A stretch of 64,000 bases of DNA, taken from assembly GCF_003258315.1 (NCBI RefSeq), contig NZ_CP030032.1, forward strand, positions 100,001-164,000, written 5' to 3'. The first letter of the stretch is position 1; each line of letters opens with the position of its first letter. This document shows positions 18,744 through 26,017 of the stretch, piece after piece. A program made the position numbers and the translations under genes. This DNA is from Bradymonas sediminis (GTDB lineage: Bacteria > Myxococcota_A > Bradymonadia > Bradymonadales > Bradymonadaceae). The notes beneath the pieces are model-generated. The model searched no databases and was not told where the DNA came from. It worked only from the letters and a program-made list of their open reading frames with translations.

Positions 18744-21647
18744 TTATCCCAACTCCTCCCTCAAAAACTTACCAGTATAACTCCCCTCAACCTTCGCGAC
18801 CTCTTCGGGCGTGCCCTGGGCGATCAATTGACCGCCGCCGATGCCGCCCTCCGGGCCGATGTCGATGAGGTAATCCGCGCTCTTAATGATGTCGGTGTTG
18901 TGCTCGATGATGACCACCGTGTTGCCGGCGTCGACGAGCTTATCGACGACTTTGAGCAGGCGGCTGATGTCGTGGAAGTGCAGCCCGGTCGACGGCTCGT
19001 CCAGGATATAGAGCGTCTCGCCGGTGGCGATTTTTGCCAGCTCGCGCGACAACTTCACCCGCTGGGCCTCGCCGCCCGACAGGGTTGGGGAGGGCTGGCC
19101 GAGCTGGATATAGTCGAGGCCGACGTCGAGCAGGGTTTGCAGGATGCGCGAGATCTTCGGGTGTTTGTCGAAGAGCTCGGCGGCCTCGGCGATGGTCATA
19201 TTGAGCACGTCATTGATGCTATGACCGCGGTATTTGATGCGCAGCGTGGTCGGGTCAAACCTGCCGCCGTGACACGCCGGGCAGGGGACGTAGACGTCGG
19301 ATAAGAAGCTCATCTCGACGACCTGCACGCCCTGACCTTTGCACTCCGCGCAGCGCCCTTCCTTCACGTTAAAGCTGAAGCGCCCCTTGTCGAAGCCGTA
19401 CATGCGGGCTTCGGGCAGGTTCGTGAACATATCGCGGATATGGTCGAATGCCTTGGTATAGGTCGCCGGGTTGCTGCGCGGGGTGCGCCCGATCGGGGAT
19501 TGGTCGATGCGAATAACTTTGTCGAAATGGTGAAGTCCTTCGATCTCATCGTGCTCGCCGACCGTGCGGTGCTTGAAGAATACCTTGCGGGCGACCGCCG
19601 GGTAGAGCGTCTCGTTGACCAGCGAGCTTTTGCCCGCGCCGGATACGCCCGTCACACAGATAAAGGTGCCGATGGGAAAGTCGACGTCGATGCTCTTGAG
19701 GTTGTGGTGGCGCGCGCCGCGGATCGACACGCAGGGGCCGTCGGTGGGGCGGCGCGTCTCGGGAACCGCGATCTCCTTTCGCCCGGCCAGATAGTCGGCG
19801 GTCAGCGAGTTCTCGCTCTTTTTGAACTCTTCGAGCGAGCCGTAGGCGACGATTTCGCCGCCGTCTCGGCCGGCGCCGGGGCCGAAATCAACCAGCAAAT
19901 CCGCGTGCTCCATGGTGTCGCGATCATGCTCGACGACCAGCACGGAGTTGCCCTGGTCGCGCAGGCTCTCGAGGGTCTCGAGAAGTCGGCGATGGTCCCG
20001 CGGGTGCAGCCCGATCGACGGCTCATCCAGGACGTACAAGACCCCCGACAGCTCACTGCCAAGCTGGCTGGCGAGCCGAATGCGCTGGGCCTCGCCGCCC
20101 GACAGGGTCGCAGTGCCACGTCCCAGCGACAGATAACTCAACCCCACGTTGAGCAAGAATCCAAAGCGCTCACGGATCTCTTCGAGCAGCTCGGTGCCGA
20201 TGATCGCCTCGCGCCCCTCGAGTTCGATGCCCTCGAAAAAGGCGAGCGCCTGCTCGATGTCCAGGGCGTTGACCTCGCTTAAGGGTTTGCCCTTAAAGAA
20301 GACCGCGCGGCTCTCCGGGCGAAGGCGCGACCCCTCGCAGCCTGGGCACGGGGCGGGTTGGCGAAACTCGTCGAAGAAGTCGCGCGTCGCCTTTTTCTTG
20401 GCTTTTTTGCGCGCCTTATTCACAAACGACACGATGCCCGGGAACCCCTTATAGCCCTTCTTTTTGGCCTCTTTCGGGCCCTCAAAGATGGTCTTTTGAG
20501 CCGTCTTCGACAGCTTATGCCAGGGAAGATCGAGGTCGATATCGTGGGCCTTGGCCGTCGTTTTAAGCTGCGGCCAGATCTTCTCGACCTCTTCGGCGTA
20601 GCCAAATCGCTCGCCACGCTCGGTGTCGGGGTCCGGGCCGATGGCCTCGATGACCCCGCCGCGCAGCGACTTTTTGGGGTCGATAATCAGCGCCGCCGTC
20701 TCGACCTGCATCGTGATGCCGCTGCCGGAGCAATCCGGGCACATGCCCAGCGGGGTGTTAAACGAGAAGCTCTGATGAGTGAGCTCGTCGTAGGCGATAT
20801 TGCACGCCGCGCAGGCGCGTTGCGTGCTATAGAGCTGCTCGTTGGCCGGGGCGTCGGGCGCGTCTTTATCCGGCGGGATCGCGACGATGCACTGGCCCTC
20901 GGCGGTCGACAGGGCGAGCTCAACGGAGTCGGTGATGCGCTGAATTTTGTCGGGCTTGGCGATGAGTCGGTCGACGACCACCTCGATATGATGGCGCGTG
21001 TGCAGCGCGACCTTCTCGACCTCTTCGAGCAGGCGAATCTCGCCGTCGATGCGCACTCGGGTGAACCCGTCGTGGCGCAGGTCGTCGAAGAGCTCCCGGT
21101 ACTCACCTTTGCGGTTTCGCACCAGCGGCGCGAGCACCATAAAGCGGGTGCCCTCCGGCAGCGACAGCACCTGCTCGACGATCGCATCGCGCGACATCGC
21201 GCTCACGGGCGTGCCACATTTATGGCAATGCTGCTGGCCCAGGCGCGCGTAGAGCACGCGCAGGTGGTCGTGCAATTCGGTGACCGTGCCGACGGTACTG
21301 CGCGGGTTATTCGACGAGGTCTTTTGCTCGATCGAAATCGTCGGGCTCAACCCCGAGATCATGTCGTATTCGGGCTTATCCATCTGCCCGAGGAATTGGC
21401 GCGCGTAGGTCGACAGGCTCTCGACATAGCGCCGGCGGCCCTCGGCATAAATGGTGTCAAATGCCAGGCTCGACTTGCCTGAGCCGCTCGGGCCGGTGAA
21501 GACCACGAGTTTGCGCTTGGGAATCGTCAGGTCGACATTTTGCAGGTTATGCGCGCGCGCACCCTCCACGATGATCGACTTTTGGCTGGCGCGGCGCGCG
21601 CTCTTTTTAGAGGGCGTCGCAGATTTCACGGTCGGTTCGGCAGTCAT
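18744..21647 (-). CDS. uvrA: Excinuclease ABC subunit A (UvrA)
   Basis: 967 residues, slightly longer than E. coli UvrA (940). Both ABC ATPase halves are present: Walker A FTGPSGSGKSSLAFDTIYAEG at the N-terminus and CVTGVSGAGKSSLVNETLYP in the second half. The signatures YLSLGRGTATLSGGEAQRIRLA and YIQLGQPSPTLSGGEAQRVKLS, and both Walker B VLDEPSIGLHPRD / ILDEPSTGLHFHD, follow. Two four-Cys zinc modules are visible (CAAC...CPDC and CAEC...CPAC), together with the insertion-domain CHKCGTPVS. UvrA is the damage-sensing dimer of nucleotide excision repair and loads UvrB. It stands alone, with no uvrB nearby. The start lacks a good Shine-Dalgarno sequence, but the N-terminus fits. Confidence 0.97.
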   Translation of the reverse strand: MTAEPTVKSATPSKKSARRASQKSIIVEGARAHNLQNVDLTIPKRKLVVFTGPSGSGKSSLAFDTIYAEGRRRYVESLSTYARQFLGQMDKPEYDMISGLSPTISIEQKTSSNNPRSTVGTVTELHDHLRVLYARLGQQHCHKCGTPVSAMSRDAIVEQVLSLPEGTRFMVLAPLVRNRKGEYRELFDDLRHDGFTRVRIDGEIRLLEEVEKVALHTRHHIEVVVDRLIAKPDKIQRITDSVELALSTAEGQCIVAIPPDKDAPDAPANEQLYSTQRACAACNIAYDELTHQSFSFNTPLGMCPDCSGSGITMQVETAALIIDPKKSLRGGVIEAIGPDPDTERGERFGYAEEVEKIWPQLKTTAKAHDIDLDLPWHKLSKTAQKTIFEGPKEAKKKGYKGFPGIVSFVNKARKKAKKKATRDFFDEFRQPAPCPGCEGSRLRPESRAVFFKGKPLSEVNALDIEQALAFFEGIELEGREAIIGTELLEEIRERFGFLLNVGLSYLSLGRGTATLSGGEAQRIRLASQLGSELSGVLYVLDEPSIGLHPRDHRRLLETLESLRDQGNSVLVVEHDRDTMEHADLLVDFGPGAGRDGGEIVAYGSLEEFKKSENSLTADYLAGRKEIAVPETRRPTDGPCVSIRGARHHNLKSIDVDFPIGTFICVTGVSGAGKSSLVNETLYPAVARKVFFKHRTVGEHDEIEGLHHFDKVIRIDQSPIGRTPRSNPATYTKAFDHIRDMFTNLPEARMYGFDKGRFSFNVKEGRCAECKGQGVQVVEMSFLSDVYVPCPACHGGRFDPTTLRIKYRGHSINDVLNMTIAEAAELFDKHPKISRILQTLLDVGLDYIQLGQPSPTLSGGEAQRVKLSRELAKIATGETLYILDEPSTGLHFHDISRLLKVVDKLVDAGNTVVIIEHNTDIIKSADYLIDIGPEGGIGGGQLIAQGTPEEVAKVEGSYTGKFLREELG

Positions 21648-21898
21648 AGGATGGCATACGGCTTAGGGATGGATGCTCGGCGGACAATACAAACGCAGCA
21701 CTTTCTCGCCCAACATGAACGGCTATGGCAAGGCGCGTATTTCATCGGCGCGCGATCTTCGAATAGGCTGGCAGGATCGCGCGGCGCGCCGATGTAGGTG
21801 GAAAGTCGCCGGGCGACAGGATTCGGCGCGAATCGCAGGACTTTCGCCGAGATTGGCGCAAATCGGGCACCTCGGGGCGAGTAAATGAAGTGAACATC
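21648..21898. other. Intergenic region upstream of uvrA
   Basis: About 250 bp between the uvrA start and the tRNA promoter. Several short direct and inverted GGCGCG/CGCGCC motifs occur around 21750-21800. I found no convincing SOS (LexA) box, coding frame or RNA gene here. Confidence 0.4.
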
Positions 21899-21927
21899 TT
21901 GACAACCGGGAATGGCTTGCTTATAAG
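21899..21927 (+). promoter_or_regulatory. Sigma70-type promoter of tRNA-Thr
   Basis: TTGACA at 21899-21904, a 17-bp spacer, and TATAAG at 21922-21927: a near-consensus housekeeping promoter about 53 bp before the tRNA. A GC-rich discriminator (GCCGG) directly follows the -10, as is common for stringently controlled stable-RNA promoters. Confidence 0.8.
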
Positions 21928-21979
21928 CCGGTTCCCGATTCGTCGGTTTTCCGTATCTCGGATAATCTTCGCCTCGATC

Positions 21980-22053
21980 GCCAACATAGCTCAGCTAGGT
22001 AGAGCAGCTCATTCGTAATGAGCAGGTCACCGGTTCGAATCCGGTTGTTGGCT
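21980..22053 (+). tRNA. tRNA-Thr (anticodon CGT)
   Basis: A full cloverleaf of 74 nt. Acceptor GCCAACA pairs with TGTTGGC, the D arm is GCTCAGCTAGGTAGAGC, the anticodon stem GCTCA/TGAGC has loop TTCGTAA (anticodon CGT at 22014-22016), and the T arm is ACCGG-TTCGAAT-CCGGT. The discriminator base is T, and CCA is not encoded. It decodes ACG threonine codons. Confidence 0.96.
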
Positions 22054-22387
22054 TATCTCTCAAAAATAAAATGTTCGTGAATCAGTGCGTCTTTGTGCGC
22101 GCTTTTTTGCGTTTATATACCGCCGGCGCGCCGCCGTCTGCGGTGGCGGCAGGTGATATGGCGGGGCTGGGTGCGCGCGAAGACCGGCCCGGTGCGCATC
22201 GGGATTCGGGTGACCGGTATAGATGCCGCGGGTCACCAGGCTTGATGCGGAGTCGGGTTTGCTCGGGGTCGACGTTGCGAATTTTGGTGTTTGGAGAGTG
22301 GCGATAGATTTTATAGACTTTTTGTCGACGGATGCCTCGAATGAGGTGCGTAAAGACTTTCTATCACCGCGAAAATACGGAGCGCAT
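22054..22387. other. Region between tRNA-Thr and the next gene
   Basis: About 330 bp. A weak GC hairpin (GCCGCC 22130-22135 with GGCGGC 22145-22150) could end the tRNA transcript. An open frame extends upstream of the next gene to 22223, but that part has no good ribosome-binding site and reads like non-coding sequence. Confidence 0.4.
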
Positions 22388-22882
22388 ATGGCCGAAAAAT
22401 ACGACGAACTTCCCCAATGCGGCATCATCTCTAAATACGCCTTTGAGGACCCGGACGCCTGGCGCGCCGCGATGCAACGCCGGCGCGAGCAACTCTTAGA
22501 CGCGATGCTTCGCATCCTCGCCGATGACTTCAACGATGTCTTTGAGGTCGGCGCGCGGCTCAATCGCCTCTTTGCCCCCTTTAACGTCTACGGCGCCCAC
22601 GGCGATGTTCAGAACCACCTGGTGGTGCTGCCGAGCTTCGACGGGCAGAGCAATCAGCAGGGGATCCTGAACTTTCAACTGCAGAATCGGATCTTGGATT
22701 TTAGAAACCCCATCGACTATCGCAGCCTCAAGCGCGTCGATGATGTCTGGTGGTTCGCGGACGAGGCGCTGCCGCCGAGCTACGACGTCGCCGAGCTGCA
22801 TAAGGAGGCGGCCGCGGATTGCCTGGGGATCGTGTGGTGGGGCAATCAATCCGAGATTGAGCATACCCCGGTGGGGCGTTGA
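22388..22882 (+). CDS. Hypothetical protein (164 aa)
   Basis: The start is ATG 22388, with GGAG at 22379-22382 (spacing ~6). The frame is open upstream to 22223, but only the part from 22388 looks protein-like. The protein is soluble, with no signal peptide or membrane segment, acidic and rich in aromatic residues (MAEKYDELPQCGIISKYAF at the start; DDVWWFADEALPP and CLGIVWWGNQSE near the end). A helical segment RAAMQRRREQLLDAMLRILADDF lies near residues 27-48. I do not recognise a family. It converges with the binding-protein-like gene at 22904. Confidence 0.7.
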   Translation: MAEKYDELPQCGIISKYAFEDPDAWRAAMQRRREQLLDAMLRILADDFNDVFEVGARLNRLFAPFNVYGAHGDVQNHLVVLPSFDGQSNQQGILNFQLQNRILDFRNPIDYRSLKRVDDVWWFADEALPPSYDVAELHKEAAADCLGIVWWGNQSEIEHTPVGR

Positions 22883-22903
22883 GGCGTCGGTTGGCACGCT
22901 AAC

Positions 22904-23755
22904 TTAAAACGCCAGGATATCCCGGGCCGCCAGCGCCTCCTCGATCAACCCCAATTGCATCAGTTTTTCCTGAACATCGCCCAGCTCGTCATGCGTCAGG
23001 GGCTCGCTCGCCCATTGGGTGAGCGAGAGCCAGGCTTTGACGTCGGCGGGTTTTTGCCCGAATCGCTCGGCGATAAGCGCTTCGGTCTGCGGCGCATCTT
23101 TGAAGGTGGCGGTCGCGGCGTTGATGACCTTTAGGACCGAGCGGACGTCGGGTTCGTGCGCGTCGAGGACATCGTTTCGCGCGGCGATCACAAAGCTTGG
23201 CCAGGGCGTGGGGCACTCGCCGATGCGCCGAAAGATGCCCTGGTCGACGTAGGGCTTGGTCATGAACTTCTCCCACATAAAATAGTCGCCACGCCCTTCG
23301 GGCAGCCCCTTAAGCGCCCCGTTTAGGTCGTCGATCACCTCAAATTTCAGGTCTTCTGTGAGGTTCCACCCGTGACTTTCGGCGTTCACAAAGGCCATCA
23401 GGTGCGAGCCCGAGCCGTACCGGCTGATCGCGGCGTGGGTGCCTTTTAGGTCCGCGATGGATTGGTAGTCGGAGCCGGCCGCGACATGGATGCCCCATAA
23501 AAGTGGTGACTTTACATAGACTTGCGCGATCTTCGCGGGGTTCCCCTGGACGATGTCGCGCACGATGCCCTCGGTGAGGATGACCGCCAGGTCGATCTCT
23601 TTGGCGCGCAGCGCGCGGTTCAGGTCGCCGGTGCCTTTGGGGAAGTCCCGCCAGACCAACTCAACCCCCTCGGCCTCGAATTTCTTCTCGCCGATGGCGA
23701 TCTGCCAGGGGAGGTTAAAATGCTCGGGGACGCCGCCAATGATGAGTTTTTTCAT
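22904..23755 (-). CDS. Type 2 periplasmic-binding-fold protein (NMT1/SsuA-like) without signal peptide
   Basis: 283 residues starting MKKLIIGGVPEHFNLPWQIAI, with the body of a type 2 periplasmic-binding protein: FEAEGVELVWRDFPKGTGDLNRALRAKEIDLAVILTEG, then GSDYQSIADLKGTHAAISRYGSGSHLMA. This resembles the NMT1/THI5-like and Ca3427-like branch that binds small nitrogen or sulfur ligands. Unlike transport components it begins directly at the first beta strand, with no Sec signal or lipobox, and no ABC permease or ATPase genes are nearby. A cytoplasmic binding or enzymatic role is therefore likelier than uptake (inference). The open frame extends to 23812, but homology begins at 23755. Confidence 0.75.
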   Translation of the reverse strand: MKKLIIGGVPEHFNLPWQIAIGEKKFEAEGVELVWRDFPKGTGDLNRALRAKEIDLAVILTEGIVRDIVQGNPAKIAQVYVKSPLLWGIHVAAGSDYQSIADLKGTHAAISRYGSGSHLMAFVNAESHGWNLTEDLKFEVIDDLNGALKGLPEGRGDYFMWEKFMTKPYVDQGIFRRIGECPTPWPSFVIAARNDVLDAHEPDVRSVLKVINAATATFKDAPQTEALIAERFGQKPADVKAWLSLTQWASEPLTHDELGDVQEKLMQLGLIEEALAARDILAF

Positions 23756-23888
23756 GATTAAGTTATAGCGCAGGTTGCGATTAGGTTTGCGGCCTCGCGG
23801 GGCGAGGTGCACGCGTGGGGTCTTCTAATTGTTTGGGTGCGCGCCGTCTATACGTGTTTGTGATGTTCTCGTTTGTTGAAGGCTTGAC

Positions 23889-24016
23889 CCCCCCCGAAGG
23901 CTACGTCCGCCGCTGAAGGCTACGTTCGCCGCCGAGTGTACGACCTCCGCCCAAGGTGTGATCTCCGCCCAAGGTGTGATCTCCGCCCAAGCCATAACCC
24001 CCGCCGAAGGCTACGT
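23889..24016. repeat. Degenerate 18-bp tandem repeats at the left edge of the REP island
   Basis: About seven consecutive units of ~18 bp, for example CTCCGCCCAAGGTGTGAT (twice exactly), CTCCGCCCAAGCCATAAC and CCCCGCCGAAGGCTACGT. The last unit merges with the left end of the first 258-bp element. The same units recur at 24315-24420 and 25216-25270. Confidence 0.8.
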
Positions 24017-24258
24017 CCGCCAACGCTGGCGCGATTGGCGCCCTACGCCCACGGCTACTAGTTCGGTTACGCCCCTGCGGGGCTTGGTGCGCGGGGACCA
24101 TGCATGTTTGTGGAACTTCGTTGCGCGGTGGTGTTGGGCAATGTGTTCAAAAACGCGACATCGTTTGAAATGCCCAAGACGCACACCTCGCAAGCCCTGA
24201 AAGGGCGTAACCGAATCGGTAGCCGCGGTCGGAGCGTAGTTTGCGTAGGCTGCGGCGG
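24001..24258 (+). repeat. 258-bp REP-doublet (REPIN-like) unit, copy A
   Basis: Bounded by imperfect 15-bp inverted ends (CCGCCGAAGGCTACG and CGTAGGCTGCGGCGG). Inside are two inverted REP-like arms: GGTTACGCCCCTGCGGGGC on the left (24065-24083) and GCCCTGAAAGGGCGTAACC on the right (24194-24212), each holding a small hairpin next to TTAC/GTAA. The centre has nested inverted repeats (TTGGGCA/TGCCCAA and TTCAAA/TTTGAA). A 56-bp flank after copy A is identical after copy C. Open frames across it are repeat artefacts. Confidence 0.85.
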
Positions 24259-24314
24259 GGTGGCGAATAGCCGGGAGCGTGGTGACTATACGACCGCCGC
24301 CCAAGCCATAACCC

Positions 24315-24406
24315 CCGCCGAAGGCTACGTCCGCCGCTGAAGGCTACGTTCGCCGCCGAGTGTACGACCTCCGCCCAAGGTGTGATCTCCGCCCAAGCCA
24401 TAACCC
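24315..24406. repeat. 18-bp repeats between copies A and B
   Basis: The same degenerate CCGCC-GAAGG/CCCAAGG units as at 23889, roughly five copies, joining REP copies A and B. They contain no gene. Confidence 0.7.
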
Positions 24407-24664
24407 CCGCCGAAGGCTACGTCCGCCAACGCTGGCGCGATTGGCGCCCTACGCCCACGGCTACTAGTTCGGTTACGCCCCTGCGGGGCTTGGTGCGCGG
24501 GGACCATGCATGTTTGTGGAACTTCGTTGCGCGGTGGTTGTGGGCAATGTGTTCAAAAACGCGACATCGTTTGGAATATCCAAGACGCACATCTCGCAAG
24601 CCCTGAAAGGGCGTAACCGAATCGGTAGCCGCGGTCGGAGCGCCGTTTGCGTAGGCTGCGGCGG
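24407..24664 (+). repeat. 258-bp REP-doublet unit, copy B
   Basis: The same 258-bp unit as copy A, with several substitutions (GTGGTTGTGGG for GTGGTGTTGGG, GGAATATCC for GAAATGCCC, CACATCTCG for CACACCTCG). Ends and both REP arms are intact. It lies just downstream of the transposase gene. Confidence 0.85.
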
Positions 24665-25255
24665 GCGTCTTATTCGAGGGGTTGTGTTGGGCGATCGCCG
24701 TCTTAGCCTAACCGCTCGAATGGAGCCCATAGATCATCTTTTTTATGGTGGTTCTTTTGGTTTAACACGTAGTGAATAATGCCATCCATATCGTTGGGGT
24801 TTAGCGTGAACGCGCCGAAGCCCGCTTGCCAGGCGAAGGTGTCGAGGTGCGCAAAATTGCGCTTTAGTGCCTTGGTTGTCTCGGTTTTTACGCGCCCCAC
24901 AAAAGTGCTCACGGCGAGGGTTGGAGGTATTGCGGCGATGATATGAATGTGGTCTTCGATTCCGCCGATATGCGATATTTTTGCGTTGAGGGCTTCTGCC
25001 TCTCTGCGAAGAACCCTGTAGGCAACATTTTCAACGTCGGGAGTTAGGAGTGGTTCACGATATTTGGTCGCCGTAACGATATGATAGCGCAGTCGGGTAT
25101 AGGACATTATCCGCCTTAATGTTTAAAGATGTCTGAGATTGTAGGAGGTCTACATAGTAGACGGTTGAGTGGCTTTTTCATATTGAGATTTCGGTCTATT
25201 GGGGGGGGGGGCTTGGCAGCCGCCGAAGGCACGACCCCCGCCGAAGGCACAACCC
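24665..25255 (-). mobile_element. IS200/RAYT-type element segment between REP copies B and C
   Basis: The unique segment between REP copies B and C holds one Y1 transposase gene. Candidate subterminal hairpins are GTCTAC-ATA-GTAGAC (25148-25162, upstream of the gene) and the palindrome GGCGATCGCC (24690-24699, downstream), the arrangement expected of IS200/IS605 ends. An 11-G run occurs at 25201-25211. The exact element boundaries are not defined by sequence alone. Confidence 0.5.
24703..25107 (-). CDS. tnpA: IS200/IS605-family Y1 (REP-associated-type) transposase
   Basis: 134 residues, the full length of a single-domain Y1 HUH transposase. The HUH motif is DHIHI in GGIEDHIHIIAAIPP, and the catalytic Tyr with downstream Gln is in HYVLNQKNHHKK near residue 117. 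The N-terminus YTRLRYHIVTATKYREPLL is typical of the IS200 and REP-associated (RAYT) group. Such enzymes cut and join single-stranded DNA at hairpins. Here the gene is framed by four palindromic REP doublets with TTAC next to a hairpin, so it probably mobilised or still recognises them (inference). The gene looks intact, with no frameshift. Confidence 0.88.
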   Translation of the reverse strand: MSYTRLRYHIVTATKYREPLLTPDVENVAYRVLRREAEALNAKISHIGGIEDHIHIIAAIPPTLAVSTFVGRVKTETTKALKRNFAHLDTFAWQAGFGAFTLNPNDMDGIIHYVLNQKNHHKKDDLWAPFERLG

Positions 25256-25270
25256 CCGCCGAAGGCTACG
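25216..25270. repeat. 18-bp repeats leading into copy C
   Basis: Three near-perfect ~18-bp units (CCGCCGAAGGCACGACCC, CCGCCGAAGGCACAACCC, CCGCCGAAGGCTACGTCC); the last is the left end of REP copy C. Confidence 0.75.
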
Positions 25271-25513
25271 TCCGCCAACGCTGGCGCGATTGGCGCCCTA
25301 CGCCCACGGCTACTAGTTCGGTTACGCCCCTGCGGGGCTTGGTGCGCGGGGACCATGCATGTTTGTGGAACTTCGTTGCGCGGTGGTGTTGGGCAATGTG
25401 TTCAAAAACGCGACATCGTTTGAAATGCCCAAGACGCACACCTCGCAAGCCCTGAAAGGGCGTAACCGAATCGGTAGCCGCGGTCGGAGCGTAGTTTGCG
25501 TAGGCTGCGGCGG
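25256..25513 (+). repeat. 258-bp REP-doublet unit, copy C
   Basis: Reads identically to copy A over all 258 bp as far as I can compare, and the 56-bp flank that follows (25514-25569) is also the same. This points to a recent segmental duplication of unit plus flank. Confidence 0.85.
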
Positions 25514-25569
25514 GGTGGCGAATAGCCGGGAGCGTGGTGACTATACGACCGCCGCCCAAGCCATAACCC

Positions 25570-25827
25570 CCGCCGAAGGCTACGTCCGCCAACGCTGGCG
25601 CGATTGGCGCCCTACGCCCACGGCTACTAGTTCGGTTACGCCCCTGCGGGGCTTGGTGCGCGGGGACCATGCATGTTTGTGGAACTTCGTTGCGCGGTGG
25701 TGTTGGGCAATGTGTTCAAAAACGCGACATCGTTTGAAATGCCCAAGACGCACACCTCGCAAGCCCTGAAAGGGCGTAACCGAATCGGTAGCCGCGGTCG
25801 GATCGCCGTTTGCGTAGGCTGCGGCGG
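25570..25827 (+). repeat. 258-bp REP-doublet unit, copy D
   Basis: The fourth unit, identical to A and C except near the right end (GGATCGCCG in place of GGAGCGTAG). It begins exactly 56 bp after copy C ends, so C and D form a tandem pair. The remaining sequence to mutS (25828-26017) holds no gene. Confidence 0.85.
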
Positions 25828-26017
25828 GCGGCGGGCTCGCGCGGCGTTTCGATCGTCGCTAACCGGACGCCCACCGCGCCGCGCATCCCAAAGACTTGAT
25901 TGACGCCAAGGCGTCGGCGATGACACATTAAGCGGCGCATCTTTGCCCCTGCGCTTGCGCGGGCTATTTCGCGTCCTCGACGCGTGCCTGACCTGACCCC
26001 AAACCCCCTTGAGATGT

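Noticed and set aside
21648-21900. LexA (SOS) box upstream of uvrA
   Set aside because: No CTGT-N8-ACAG-like or other clear palindrome near the start.
24001-25827. CRISPR array
   Set aside because: Units are 258 bp, internally palindromic and unevenly spaced; no unique short spacers and no cas genes.
23889-25830. Several open frames across the REP units (short peptides repeated near-identically) and the impression of a gene family
   Set aside because: They recur only because the DNA unit recurs, run on both strands, lack ribosome-binding sites and stop at random; read as repeat artefacts.
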